Positions 9,013 through 17,423 of a DNA stretch of 47,555 bases are shown one piece after another. Position 1 is the first letter of the stretch. Each line of letters begins with the position of its first letter. This stretch comes from a bacterium. Its GTDB lineage: Bacteria; Actinomycetota; Acidimicrobiia; Acidimicrobiales; Bin134. Where the stretch lies: positions 1-47,555 of the forward strand of contig JAPOSH010000044.1 in NCBI GenBank assembly GCA_026709815.1. The letters are read 5' to 3'. Below the pieces are notes generated by a model, which was not told where the DNA came from, did not search any database, and was given only the letters and a program-made list of their open reading frames with translations. Position numbers and translations under genes: made by a program.

Positions 9013-9342
9013 TCAGACGATATCGGGCGCTGCCGCCCACCACCACCAGCCCAAGGCTGCGACTGCTCCTGCGAACAAGGCGAAAAACAACGCCCGCTTG
9101 GCCAGTTTGTACAAGCACACCACCGTGGCCAGCACGGCGACGATCACTGCGGCCAGCGCCAGCTCAGGGTTGACAGTGGCGAACTCGATCAGCTCGGGGG
9201 GTATGTCATCGCGCACCGACGATGGCACGCAGTCAAGGGCCTGCTCGGGGATCTTGGCTATCGATCCCTCGCGCAGCTTCTCCAGCAGATGAGCGTCGAC
9301 GCAGTCCAGCCCGTCGGGGAGCCGCTGCTCACCGCTGCTCAG
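9013..9342 (-). CDS. Small membrane protein; start uncertain (GTG 9228 or CTG 9342)
   Basis: The track gives 71 residues from the GTG at 9228, with two hydrophobic segments ('LALAAVIVAVLATVVCLY' and 'ALFFALFAGAVAALGWWWW'). The frame stays open upstream with protein-like sequence ('LDCVDAHLLEKLREGSIAKIPEQALDCV') that repeats the 'LDCV' pattern. The only plausible upstream start is a CTG at 9342, which gives 109 residues and a 14-base overlap with the previous gene. I recognise no family. If CTG is not used, the gene is 9013-9228. Confidence 0.5.
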   Translation of the reverse strand: MSSGEQRLPDGLDCVDAHLLEKLREGSIAKIPEQALDCVPSSVRDDIPPELIEFATVNPELALAAVIVAVLATVVCLYKLAKRALFFALFAGAVAALGWWWWAAAPDIV

Positions 9343-9625
9343 CGGCCCCTGCCTGATCCTTCAGGCGCCCTTCGAGGCGGCCTATCCTGCCGGCCAAATC
9401 CATGAGAAGACCGGTCAGCTGATCCAATCTCTGATGAACCCGGACAAATCCGGCCTGCGTCTCATCCCGGTAGGCCTTCAACTGCGCCTGCGTCTCATCC
9501 CGGTGAGCTTTCAACTGCGCCTGCGTCTCATCCCGGTGAGCCCTGAGATCGGCGCGGTGCGACCGGTCGAGGTACAGCATGAGAGCGATTACGACCCCCA
9601 GCATGGAAATGATGACTTGTTCCAC
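9329..9625 (-). CDS. Small membrane-anchored coiled-coil protein with 11-residue repeats
   Basis: 98 residues: an N-terminal membrane segment (MEQVIISMLGVVIALMLYL), then three copies of an 11-residue unit (AHRDETQAQLK and variants), then a helical leucine-heptad tail (VHQRLDQLTGLLMDLAGRIGRLEGRL). This suggests a membrane-anchored coiled coil. The GTG start has GGGAG seven bases upstream. A TATAGT -10-like box at 9669-9674 would give a leader of about 35 bases. Function unknown. Confidence 0.6.
   Translation of the reverse strand: MEQVIISMLGVVIALMLYLDRSHRADLRAHRDETQAQLKAHRDETQAQLKAYRDETQAGFVRVHQRLDQLTGLLMDLAGRIGRLEGRLKDQAGAAEQR
9454..9552. repeat. Three tandem 33-bp repeats inside the coiled-coil gene
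   Basis: Units 9454-9486, 9487-9519 and 9520-9552 share CCTGCGTCTCATCCCGGT and encode the 11-residue repeat. The third copy is diverged at its end. The period keeps the reading frame. Confidence 0.9.
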
Positions 9626-9688
9626 TTCGGTTCTCCCGAAAAGGTGCGAAATTGGGGAAGCAGCATCACTATACCGGGCCTCGGCCGA

Positions 9689-10804
9689 TCACCGGGCCAG
9701 ATCAGCGAGTTTGACCAACTCGGGCTCGATGCGCTCCACCGGTCCTGCGGGCAGGAAGAAACGCCAGAAGATGCTGCCCGCAGGGCGGCCCTCGGTGTCC
9801 AGCCAGTTGTCGACGCCGGGATCTTCGTGGGCGATCACCATCTTGAAGGCGCCGTCGGCCTCCAAGGTCGTGTTGGCCCGATTTCGGCTGGTGACTCGGT
9901 TGGCGTAGTCGTAGGTCTGGCCGAAGGCGGTCCACAGGCACACGTTCCCGAACTTGCACTCCGGCCACCGCCCGGTCATCACCAGGGCTTCGTCAGGGCC
10001 GAGCACATAGCGCCCCATGGTGTAGTAGGCGTCAAAGGCGGCAAAGCCCATCGTGCCGGGCGGCTGGGGGTCGGGCAGAACGTTGGGCTCTCGGCTGACC
10101 CATGCCGGGAGCGGATAAGTGCCGGGGACGGGCTGCTGCACAGTCTTGCCCAGCACATGGTTGGTCACCCGGCCGATGGCCGCAGCCACGGTCTCGTCAC
10201 CCCAGCGTGCGGCCGGGCCCACCGGCGAAAGGCACTCGATTGCCAGCGGGATGTGGAGCGACTCGTCGGCCGCCGCGGGCTTGGGGAACTCGAAGTAGTG
10301 GCGAGTGGTGATCCGGCCCGATTCGGGGGGCAAGTCCAGCCAGTTGCGGTCCCGGGGCGCGCCGCCCAAGAACACCTCATAGTTGCCCTCGGCGTCCACC
10401 TCGATGTCGTCGTCGTTGAGCACCCCGCCGGTGCCGGTGGCATATCGGCCCTCCGATGAGCCCAGCTCCACCGTGAACGACGTGTAGACCGCTCCGGCCA
10501 AATTGCCGGTGACCCGATAGGCCAGATCACTGCTCACCGGGGCCTCGAAGTACACCGCATCGGCATTGTCACCGGTGAACTTGCGGGTGGGCGACACAAT
10601 GCGGCGCCACACCGGGCGCTCAGGGTCGAACTCCGCGTGGGCGAACAGAGCCGACTGGAGGATGTGCAGCGCCAATCGGTGGCTGTCGGCGATGTCCTGC
10701 TCGCCGAACACCCCCCACTCCTCACCGCAAAACCGGTCGCTGGCTTGCGATAAGGCGTCAACCATGTCGGCCCACGCGGCCTGGGTCTTGGTCTGCTCTG
10801 CCAT
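9689..10804 (-). CDS. DUF1214-domain protein
   Basis: 371 residues from the ATG at 10804 (MAEQTKTQAAWADMVDALSQ). The start is chosen because GGGGGA lies about 8 bases upstream; the ATG two codons earlier is too close to it. There is no signal peptide or membrane segment. The C-terminal third ('FDAYYTMGRYVLGPDEALVMTGRWPECKFGNVCLWTAFGQTYDYANR') and 'WLDTEGRPAGSIFWRFFLP' match the DUF1214 family, whose biochemical role is not established. It is divergent from the metallopeptidase gene, with a 97-base shared promoter region. Confidence 0.8.
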   Translation of the reverse strand: MAEQTKTQAAWADMVDALSQASDRFCGEEWGVFGEQDIADSHRLALHILQSALFAHAEFDPERPVWRRIVSPTRKFTGDNADAVYFEAPVSSDLAYRVTGNLAGAVYTSFTVELGSSEGRYATGTGGVLNDDDIEVDAEGNYEVFLGGAPRDRNWLDLPPESGRITTRHYFEFPKPAAADESLHIPLAIECLSPVGPAARWGDETVAAAIGRVTNHVLGKTVQQPVPGTYPLPAWVSREPNVLPDPQPPGTMGFAAFDAYYTMGRYVLGPDEALVMTGRWPECKFGNVCLWTAFGQTYDYANRVTSRNRANTTLEADGAFKMVIAHEDPGVDNWLDTEGRPAGSIFWRFFLPAGPVERIEPELVKLADLAR

Positions 10805-10889
10805 GGTCATATCCCCCTTCGGCTTCGCCGGGACGTTACCTCGGCACCTCGAGGCCCCCACCATCCACCATTGCGTCATCTCCCCTGGA

Positions 10890-10895
10890 TATGGT
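10890..10895 (+). promoter_or_regulatory. -10 box (TATGGT), probable leaderless promoter
   Basis: TATGGT ends exactly 6 bases before the GTG at 10902, and there is no Shine-Dalgarno. This is the spacing expected when transcription starts at the first base of the start codon. Confidence 0.5.
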
Positions 10896-10901
10896 CCAAC
10901 T

Positions 10902-11477
10902 GTGAGCACAGTTCTCGTAGACGCCGCGGCTGACGCCGTTTCGGATGCGACCCCGGACGGTGTCCCGGCGGCGGTGCCCCGGCTTCCCGTCCGCGTGATC
11001 CGCAGTCCGCGTCGGCGCAAGACGGCCGCAGCGAAGGTCCAGCCCGATTGCATCGAGGTGCGGGTGCCCGCGGGGATGACCCCGGATGCCGAAGCCGAGA
11101 TGGTGGCAAGTCTGGTGACCCGCCTCGAGCGCAAGCGGGCGGCCGAGGTCTGCGGCCCGAACCTGGCCGATCGGGCGGCCGAGCTCGCCTCTCGTTACGG
11201 CTTGGCCCAGCCGGAGTCGGTTACCTGGGCCGAGCAGAACGACCGCTGGGGATCGTGTACTTCGGCCCGGGGCACGATCCGCATCTCCACCCGTCTGGCC
11301 CGGGTGCCCGGCTGGGTGCTCGATGCCGTCATCGTCCACGAGCTGGCCCACCTCAGCGAGCCCAACCACGGCCCCGCCTTCTGGGAGCTGGCCAACCGCT
11401 ATCCCCGCCAAGAACGCGCCTCCGGCTTCCTCGAAGCCATGTCAGCCGGCCACTCCGACCCCCGCCACACCGTCTGA
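10902..11477 (+). CDS. YgjP-like (M48/DUF45) zinc metallopeptidase
   Basis: 191 residues from the GTG at 10902 (VSTVLVDAAADAV). The zinc-binding motif is 'VIVHELAHLSEPNHGPAFWELANRYP' (HExxH plus a downstream His), and the family signature 'NDRWGSCTSARGTIRISTRLARVP' lies before it. The length and motifs fit YgjP/DUF45 proteins, cytosolic metalloproteases of largely unknown substrate. The longer ORF in the track runs antisense through the DUF1214 gene and is not real. A -10 box six bases before the GTG supports this start. Confidence 0.87.
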   Translation: MSTVLVDAAADAVSDATPDGVPAAVPRLPVRVIRSPRRRKTAAAKVQPDCIEVRVPAGMTPDAEAEMVASLVTRLERKRAAEVCGPNLADRAAELASRYGLAQPESVTWAEQNDRWGSCTSARGTIRISTRLARVPGWVLDAVIVHELAHLSEPNHGPAFWELANRYPRQERASGFLEAMSAGHSDPRHTV

Positions 11478-11516
11478 GCCCCAAGATTATTCAAAACTAG
11501 AATTAAGGAGAGCCCC

Positions 11517-12602
11517 ATGCGCGGTGCCGTTTTGCACGCCAGCCCCGGCGAGTTGGTCGTCGAGAATCTCACCGTGGACAAACCCGATCCCAACGAGGTG
11601 CTCATCAATACCACCTATGCCGGCCTGTGCCACTCCGACCTGCACTTCATGGACGGCCATTGGCCGGTGGCGGCGCCGACGGTCATGGGCCACGAGTCGG
11701 CGGGCGTGGTGGCCGCGGTGGGCGAGGACGTGACGTATGTGAAGCCTGGCGACCACGTCATCACCTGTGTGTCGATGTGGTGCGGGGTGTGCAGCAAGTG
11801 TCTGGACGGCAAGCCCTACATGTGCCTCAACGCCGACTCCATGCGCTCGGGACGGCCAAGCCCCTCGCTGCAGCTCGACGACGGCCGGAGCTGCATCGCC
11901 TTCGCCGGGCTGGGGTCGTTCGCCGAGGAGCTGCTGGTACACGAGCGGGCGGTGGTCAAGATCCGCGACGACATGCCGCTGGACCGGGCTGCTCTGATCG
12001 GCTGCGGGGTCACCACCGGCCTGGGAGCCGTGATGCGCACCGCAGCAGTGCCCGCCGGATCGAGTGTGGTGGTGATCGGCTGCGGCGGCATCGGGCTGTC
12101 AGCCGTGCAGGGGGCCCGCATCGTGGGAGCGACGCCGATCATCGCAGTGGACGTGGCAGCATCCAAACTGGAGGCGGCGCGGCGCCTGGGCGCAACCCAC
12201 ACCGTCGATGCGTCACAGTCCGATCCGGTGGCCGCGGTCCACGAGATCACCGCGGGCGGCGCCGACTACTCGTTCGAGGCCATCGGCTTGACGGCCACCG
12301 TCGAGCAGAGCTGGGCCATGCTCGGTGCCGGCGGCACGGCCACCATCATCGGGATGCTGCCCATGACCAGCCAGGTGACCATTCCCGGCGGTGAGATCAT
12401 CTTGAGCGAGAAGAAGCTCCAAGGCTCGCTCATGGGGAGCAACCGCTTCCGGCTGGACATGCCCAAGTTCATCGACCTGTACCTTGACGGGCGGCTCAAG
12501 CTGGACGAGATGGTTTCGGCCACCATCGGCATCGACGAGGTGAACGACGGCTACGCGGCCATGAAGGCGGGCGAGACCCTTCGCTCGGTCGTAGCCTTCT
12601 GA
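11517..12602 (+). CDS. Zinc-dependent medium-chain alcohol dehydrogenase
   Basis: 361 residues with AAGGAG upstream. Catalytic zinc ligands are Cys in 'AGLCHSDLHF', His-Glu in 'VMGHESAGVV' and a later Cys in 'LIGCGVTTGLGAV'. The structural-zinc cluster is 'CGVCSKCLDGKPYMC'. The Rossmann fold has 'VVVIGCGGIGLSAVQGARIVGA', and the following Asp in 'IIAVDVA' indicates NAD preference. The overall form resembles the class III / mycothiol- or aryl-alcohol dehydrogenase branch. The substrate is not known. It is followed convergently by the class III aminotransferase. Confidence 0.92.
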   Translation: MRGAVLHASPGELVVENLTVDKPDPNEVLINTTYAGLCHSDLHFMDGHWPVAAPTVMGHESAGVVAAVGEDVTYVKPGDHVITCVSMWCGVCSKCLDGKPYMCLNADSMRSGRPSPSLQLDDGRSCIAFAGLGSFAEELLVHERAVVKIRDDMPLDRAALIGCGVTTGLGAVMRTAAVPAGSSVVVIGCGGIGLSAVQGARIVGATPIIAVDVAASKLEAARRLGATHTVDASQSDPVAAVHEITAGGADYSFEAIGLTATVEQSWAMLGAGGTATIIGMLPMTSQVTIPGGEIILSEKKLQGSLMGSNRFRLDMPKFIDLYLDGRLKLDEMVSATIGIDEVNDGYAAMKAGETLRSVVAF

Positions 12603-12632
12603 TCCTCTCCCCCCGCCCCGCTCGTTGGGCTG

Positions 12633-13844
12633 CTAGCCCCGCAGGTTGGGCAGAACGTCGGCCAGGGCGTCTAACAGGGTGTCGATCTCATGGTCGGTGA
12701 TGACCAGCGGCGGGCAGATGGCCAAAGCCGACCCGATTGGGCGCAACACCACCCCCGCCTCCAACAGCCGCATCCGGGCGGGGGCGGCGTCGCAGCCCAA
12801 TTCGGCGGCGTACACCGCCCCGGTCCCCCGATAGCTCTGAATGATCCCGTCGGCTTGGAGGGCGCCCAAGCCCTCGGAGAGCCTTTCAGCCAGGTGCGGC
12901 ACCCGCTGAACCAGTTGCTCTTCTTCCATCAGGGCCAGATTGGCCACCCCTGCGGCCATGCACGCGGGGTGACCGGCGTAGGTGTAGCCAGTGCGCAGCG
13001 CATAGCCGGGCTGCTCCAGCAAGTCGCACACCGCCCGGCTGCAAATCACCCCTCCCACCGGCTGGTAGCCCGAGGTGACCCCTTTGGCGAACGTCATCAG
13101 ATCCGGGGTCACGCCGAAGTGCTGAGCCCCGAACCATTCCCCCAAGCGGCCGAACCCGCAGATCACCTCGTCGAAAATCAGCAGGGCGCCGTGCTGGTCG
13201 CACAGTCGCCGCAGCCCCTCCAAGTAGCCGTCAGCCGGCGGAAACACCCCTCCCGCGCCCTGTACCGGCTCGGTGATGACGGCTGCCACCCGGCCATAGT
13301 TGGCGGCCATGACGGTGCTGACCGCTTCGATGTCGTCGCGGGGCACCTCGACGAAGTGGGGCAAAAGGTCGCCCCACCCTTCCCGGTTGCCGGCAATGCC
13401 CTGGGCGGAGGTGCCCCCGAAGTTGGTGCCGTGATAGGCGTCGGTGCGCCGGATGACGACCTGCCGGTCGGGCTCGCCCCGGAGCTGATGTGTCGCCCGG
13501 GCGATCTTGAGGGCGGAATCCACCGCCTCGGAACCCGAGCCGCAGAAGAACACCCGGCCGTCGGTGAGCGGCGAACGCATCGCAACCATCGCGGCCAGCT
13601 CCTCGGCTGGCTCATTCGTGAACGGGGCGAATGTCTGATAGGCGTCCAATCGCCGCATCTGGTCGGCCACGGCGTCGATGATCTCGGCCCGGCCGTGGCC
13701 CACCTGGCAGTACCAAAGGCTGGCCATGGCATCCAGGTATCGTCTGCCGTGGTCATCCCAGAGCGTGCAACCCTCGGCCCGCACGATGGTGACGAAGTCG
13801 TCAGCCGCAGGCGGGGTGAACGGGTGCAAGAACTTCGTGGGCAC
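12633..13844 (-). CDS. Class III PLP-dependent aminotransferase
   Basis: 403 residues of the omega-amino-acid:pyruvate / DAPA-like aminotransferase fold. Landmarks are 'FFCGSGSEAVDSALKIARATHQ', 'AYHGTNFGGTSAQGIAG', 'GALLIFDEVICGFGRLGEWFG' with the PLP-contacting Asp, and the Schiff-base Lys in 'LMTFAKGVTSGYQPVGG'. The amino donor cannot be read from the sequence; beta-alanine, taurine or a diamine are all possible. The GTG start has a TAGTAT box ending six bases upstream, so the transcript is probably leaderless. Confidence 0.92.
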   Translation of the reverse strand: MPTKFLHPFTPPAADDFVTIVRAEGCTLWDDHGRRYLDAMASLWYCQVGHGRAEIIDAVADQMRRLDAYQTFAPFTNEPAEELAAMVAMRSPLTDGRVFFCGSGSEAVDSALKIARATHQLRGEPDRQVVIRRTDAYHGTNFGGTSAQGIAGNREGWGDLLPHFVEVPRDDIEAVSTVMAANYGRVAAVITEPVQGAGGVFPPADGYLEGLRRLCDQHGALLIFDEVICGFGRLGEWFGAQHFGVTPDLMTFAKGVTSGYQPVGGVICSRAVCDLLEQPGYALRTGYTYAGHPACMAAGVANLALMEEEQLVQRVPHLAERLSEGLGALQADGIIQSYRGTGAVYAAELGCDAAPARMRLLEAGVVLRPIGSALAICPPLVITDHEIDTLLDALADVLPNLRG

Positions 13845-13850
13845 CGTCGA

Positions 13851-13856
13851 ATACTA
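13851..13856 (-). promoter_or_regulatory. -10 box (TAGTAT), probable leaderless promoter
   Basis: On the minus strand TAGTAT is followed by six bases (TCGACG) and then the GTG start of the aminotransferase, with no Shine-Dalgarno. Confidence 0.55.
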
Positions 13857-13906
13857 ACGACCGCTGATTCACCGGCATGTCACCGGGAGTGGGATAGTCG
13901 GGGCTT

Positions 13907-14977
13907 ATGAAGCTGGGAATCGGAGTGGACATCTGGAACCAGGCTAGGCTGGACCCCTCGCTAGCCCGAGAGGAGCTGGCCAGGGTCCAGTTGGCCGAGC
14001 GCCTGGGGTACGACTCGGTGTGGTCGGCCGAGATCTACGGCGTCGACGCCATCACCCCGCTGGCCTGGATCGCAGCCCACACCCGACACATCCGGCTGGG
14101 CACCGCGGTGTGCCAGGTGGCGGCCCGGCCGGCGGTGACCACCGCTATGCAGTTCGGCACCCTGGAGGCGCTGGCCGGTCCCGGTCGGGCCATCTGCGGT
14201 TTGGGCCTGTCAGGCCCCCAGATCGTGGAGGGGTGGTACGGCCAGCCCTGGGGCAAGCCCAATGCGCTGCTGCGCGACTACGTGTCCATCATCAAGAAGG
14301 TGTTCGCTCGCCAAGAGCCGGTGACCCACGGCGGACCGCAGATCAGCCTGCCCTATGCCGGCGACGGCGCCTTGGGCGTCGGCAAGCCGCTGAAGTCGAT
14401 CTTGCACATGAACCCCGACATTCCCGTGTTCCTGGCCACCGGCGGGCCGTCCAACACCGCGCTGATGGCCGAGCTGGCCGACGGGTGGCTGCCGCTGGGC
14501 TACACCCCGGACAGCGCCCACCTCTACACCGAGTCCATCCAGAGGGGGCTCGACCGTGCCGGGCGCACCTGGGACGACATCGAGATCCAAGCCGGAGCCA
14601 AAGTGTCGATCACCGACGACGTGCAGGGGGCCATCGACGAGGCCAAGCCCCAGTTCGCTTTTCTGGTGGGGGGCTATGGAACCCGGGAGCACAACTTCCA
14701 CCGAGACGCCATGGTGCGACGGGGCTTCGGCGAGGCCGCCGAGCGCATCCAAGAGCTGTTCATGGCCGGGCGCCGGGACGAGGCGGTGGCCGCAGTGCCC
14801 GACGAGTACATCGACGACGGGGCGCTGATCGGCTCCCGCCCGCGCATCAAAGAGCGCTTCGCCCGCTGGTGCGACACCAAGGCCACCGGCCTCACCATCC
14901 GGGCCGACACCGAAGAGGAGCTGGCCTACATCGCCGAGCTGGCCGAGGCCCGCCCCCGCACCGACCGCACTCCGTAG
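13907..14977 (+). CDS. LLM-class F420-dependent oxidoreductase
   Basis: 356 residues of the luciferase-like TIM-barrel family. 'LAERLGYDSVWSAEIYGVDAITPLAWIAAHTRHIRLGTAV' and 'VFLATGGPSNTALMAELADGWLPLGYTP' are characteristic of the actinobacterial F420-type branch. It would transfer hydride between F420 (or FMN) and an unknown organic substrate. The final 30 residues are Glu/Ala-rich. It runs into the TIM-barrel isomerase gene 18 bases downstream, probably as one unit. Confidence 0.9.
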   Translation: MKLGIGVDIWNQARLDPSLAREELARVQLAERLGYDSVWSAEIYGVDAITPLAWIAAHTRHIRLGTAVCQVAARPAVTTAMQFGTLEALAGPGRAICGLGLSGPQIVEGWYGQPWGKPNALLRDYVSIIKKVFARQEPVTHGGPQISLPYAGDGALGVGKPLKSILHMNPDIPVFLATGGPSNTALMAELADGWLPLGYTPDSAHLYTESIQRGLDRAGRTWDDIEIQAGAKVSITDDVQGAIDEAKPQFAFLVGGYGTREHNFHRDAMVRRGFGEAAERIQELFMAGRRDEAVAAVPDEYIDDGALIGSRPRIKERFARWCDTKATGLTIRADTEEELAYIAELAEARPRTDRTP

Positions 14978-14995
14978 GATTCACCGGAGCAGCCA

Positions 14996-15883
14996 GTGCC
15001 TCATCCGCCCTACCTGTGCACCGGTACGCTGGGCAGAGCGCCATGGGACGACAAGGCCCGGGCTGCTTCTGCCGCTGGATTCGCCCGGCTGTCGATCTAC
15101 GGGTGGGAGCACCGCAAACTGCAAGACCGCGGATGGGGCGACGCTCGCATCATGCGCCTCTTGAGAGCACTGGGCCTTGGGGTGGCCGAGTACGACGGGG
15201 CGGTTATGACCATGCGGTCACCGGAGGGTGCCGAGGAGACAGTGGCTTCAGCCGCGGCCCTGGACGCCCGGTCGATCACAGTGTTGGAGCATTCCCATTG
15301 GCAGCCGAGCCACCACATCGACCAGGCGGCGGCCACGCTGGCCGAGATCGCCGACCAAGCCGCCGAATACGGCATCCTGGCTTTGGTCGAGCCGTTCTCC
15401 TGGTCGCCATTGGACGATCATCGGGTAGCGGCTGAGATCGTCGAGCGGGCCGACCGCCCCAACACCGGCCTGCTCGTGGACACATGGCATCTGCAGCGGG
15501 GCCCAGAACGAGGCCTGCTCGATCCCGCCATCGACTCGGCCATGATCAAGGCCATCCAAATCGGAGACACTGGCCAAATCGGAGACACCGGCCCAGACCC
15601 CGCGGGCCAGCCAACCCCCCGAGAAATCGCCGACGAGTGCATACACCGTCGGCTCATGCCCGGCGATGGAACCAGTGATATTGCCGGATTGCTAGCTGGC
15701 CTGGCCGACCGCGGTGTCGATGCCCCCGTCGCCATCGAGGTGTTCTCTGACGAGCTGAACGCTCAGGAAATCAATGTGACGGCCCGCCAAGCGATGGAGT
15801 GCTTCAAGAAGCTTCGCCTCATCCCGGATGCCAACTGTCTCCAAAGGAACTCGTTGGAGGTTGGTGGATGGGAACAAATATGA
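14996..15883 (+). CDS. TIM-barrel sugar isomerase/epimerase-like protein
   Basis: 295 residues from a GTG with GGAG upstream. The xylose-isomerase-like AP-endonuclease-2 fold shows in 'GILALVEPFSWSPLDDHRVAAEIV' (Glu), 'TGLLVDTWHLQRGP' (Asp/His), 'KAIQIGDTG' and 'PVAIEVFSDELN' (Glu), the usual metal-site series. A small duplicated block (QIGDTGQIGDTG) follows the third metal residue. The last 20 residues (RLIPDANCLQRNSLEVGGWEQI) look unlike the family and lead into AT-rich DNA. Substrate unknown; inositol-type sugars are common for relatives. Confidence 0.82.
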   Translation: MPHPPYLCTGTLGRAPWDDKARAASAAGFARLSIYGWEHRKLQDRGWGDARIMRLLRALGLGVAEYDGAVMTMRSPEGAEETVASAAALDARSITVLEHSHWQPSHHIDQAAATLAEIADQAAEYGILALVEPFSWSPLDDHRVAAEIVERADRPNTGLLVDTWHLQRGPERGLLDPAIDSAMIKAIQIGDTGQIGDTGPDPAGQPTPREIADECIHRRLMPGDGTSDIAGLLAGLADRGVDAPVAIEVFSDELNAQEINVTARQAMECFKKLRLIPDANCLQRNSLEVGGWEQI

Positions 15884-15972
15884 ATCTTGAACAGATCAAA
15901 AAGAAGATTGAGTTAGTCTGCGAAGTAGCGGACGCTAGTTTTGGTGCAAATTTTATTTTAATCGAAGAGTGA
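15880..15972 (+). CDS. 30-residue AT-rich ORF, possible gene remnant
   Basis: The ATG overlaps the stop of the preceding gene (ATGA). The peptide starts MNLEQIKKKIELVCEVADAS and ends FGANFILIEE. Its codons are strikingly AT-rich compared with the GC-rich neighbours. It is too short for the ORF track. It could be the 5' end of a foreign gene cut off when the HNH element arrived, or chance coding. The HNH gene ends 23 bases further on. Confidence 0.35.
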   Translation: MNLEQIKKKIELVCEVADASFGANFILIEE

Positions 15973-15995
15973 ACATTGAGTTTATTTTCGCCGGT

Positions 15996-17234
15996 TCAGG
16001 CAGCGATGGAGGGTTGTCGCTGGGGCTGCTGGGGTGGGGGGTGGCTGTGGCGGGCTGGGGGATGGAGGGTGTGCCGGCGGGTCTGTTCGTTTTGTTCGAT
16101 GGTGTGGCCGTGTTTGTGGGCTTTGCGGTGGCAGCTAGGGCATAAGAGGACGAGGTTGTCGATGTTGGTGGACCCGTTGAGTTCCCAAGGCACGATGTGG
16201 TGGACATCGCAGGCTTGGAGTCGGATGCCGCAGCCGACGCAGCCGCGGTCTCGGCGGTACAAGGCCAGCTTCTGGGCTTTGGTGGGCGCCCGCTGGGCTT
16301 GACCCACATACAAGGGCTGTCCATCGGCGGAGAAGATCATCGGCACGATATCGGCATCACAAGCCAAGCGGCGGAACTCGTCCAAGTCGATCGGGGCTCC
16401 GTCGATGAGCCCGGCGCCGGCGAGCCGGCCCTCGATGGCGTCGTAATCGGCGGTCACCAAAAGCACCGTCTTCTGCGGGCGGACACCGCAGCACTCGCCA
16501 TCAGCCCCAGCTTTAGGGGCATCGGCGGGTTGTTGGGTGACGAGCGCCACCAGCGCGTCGGCGTTGCGCTGCTCGAAGGTGCGAACCGGATCGAAAGCAA
16601 TGTCATCGGCGAGCATCTTGTTGCTCATGGCACCGAGCGCAACCTTGACCCGATCACCGGCTATCTGGTCCAGCTCGGCGTGCAACACGACCATGCCGCC
16701 CGCCCCATCGAACACCTTGAGGGACCGGCGGGCCCGTTGCTGCTCAGAACGGCTCATCCCGTCGGCGGCCCGGCGCTGGTCCTCGCGGGCGGCCACGGTC
16801 TTCTTGTACTCATCGTGGTTCTGCCAGCCGCCCAGCTCCAACAGCTCCTGCTGGTCTTGGACGCTCATCGGCGCTCTTTTATGTGACTCCGCCACCATGG
16901 CGCCCTGCTCCGCGGACAGGCGCCCCTGCTGCACCGCGCCCAGCACATCCGGCAGCGCCTTCAGCCCTTCGGCGGTGCGGGCCAGTTGGCGGGCTTTGTG
17001 GGCGCTGATACCGAACTGATGGCACACCGACGCCGCCGCACTGCGCCCCTCGAGCTCGCCGTAACGGGCAATGAGACCAACCAGGTACCCTTCCGCTCGA
17101 CGGCGAACCGAATCAGCCTCACCCATCAAACCCAACAACTCCGAAGCGCTCAACTCAGAGAAATCAGGAAACCTGAAACCCCCGGCAACACCGGTATTAC
17201 TATATCTTTGACCGGGGTTTATTCCGGATATCAT
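15996..17234 (-). CDS. DUF222 / HNH endonuclease (13E12-repeat family)
   Basis: 412 residues. The N-terminal DUF222 region is helical. The C-terminal HNH nuclease is 'CVGCGIRLQACDVHHIVPWELNGSTNIDNLVLLCPSCHRKAHKHGH', with CxxC zinc pairs, the catalytic HH and the final His. The tail is Pro/His/Gln-rich. In actinobacteria this family is multicopy and behaves like a mobile element (the 13E12 repeats of mycobacteria). The ATG lies in AT-rich DNA with TATAAT seven bases upstream. Both flanks are lower in GC than the rest of the window, which suggests transfer. Confidence 0.9.
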   Translation of the reverse strand: MISGINPGQRYSNTGVAGGFRFPDFSELSASELLGLMGEADSVRRRAEGYLVGLIARYGELEGRSAAASVCHQFGISAHKARQLARTAEGLKALPDVLGAVQQGRLSAEQGAMVAESHKRAPMSVQDQQELLELGGWQNHDEYKKTVAAREDQRRAADGMSRSEQQRARRSLKVFDGAGGMVVLHAELDQIAGDRVKVALGAMSNKMLADDIAFDPVRTFEQRNADALVALVTQQPADAPKAGADGECCGVRPQKTVLLVTADYDAIEGRLAGAGLIDGAPIDLDEFRRLACDADIVPMIFSADGQPLYVGQAQRAPTKAQKLALYRRDRGCVGCGIRLQACDVHHIVPWELNGSTNIDNLVLLCPSCHRKAHKHGHTIEQNEQTRRHTLHPPARHSHPPPQQPQRQPSIAA

Positions 17235-17241
17235 ACATCAA

Positions 17242-17247
17242 ATTATA
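17242..17247 (-). promoter_or_regulatory. -10 box (TATAAT), probable leaderless promoter of the HNH gene
   Basis: A consensus TATAAT lies on the minus strand with seven bases (TTGATGT) between it and the ATG. No Shine-Dalgarno is present. Confidence 0.55.
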
Positions 17248-17411
17248 CCGGACCCAGTGACAACAACCACCCAAAATAAGAAAAAATATAGCCAAAATCG
17301 GAAAAATTATAGAGCTTTTCTCTAGAAATCGAGATGGACTGGACTTTATCGGGACCGCCTTGGCGAAATCTTCGTCGGCGAGCAAGTGGCCTACCTCAGG
17401 GGATTGAAGGC

Positions 17412-17417
17412 TAGATT
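17412..17417 (+). promoter_or_regulatory. -10 box (TAGATT), probable leaderless promoter
   Basis: TAGATT is followed by six bases (TAGCCT) and the GTG at 17424. It lies in a small inverted repeat, GGCTAGATTTAGCC. The same hexamer and spacing recur before the gene at 33587. Confidence 0.55.
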
Positions 17418-17423
17418 TAGCCT

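Noticed and set aside
17200-17385. 61-residue minus-strand ORF with a hydrophobic stretch
   Set aside because: Lies in AT-rich promoter DNA overlapping the HNH start, without a ribosome site.
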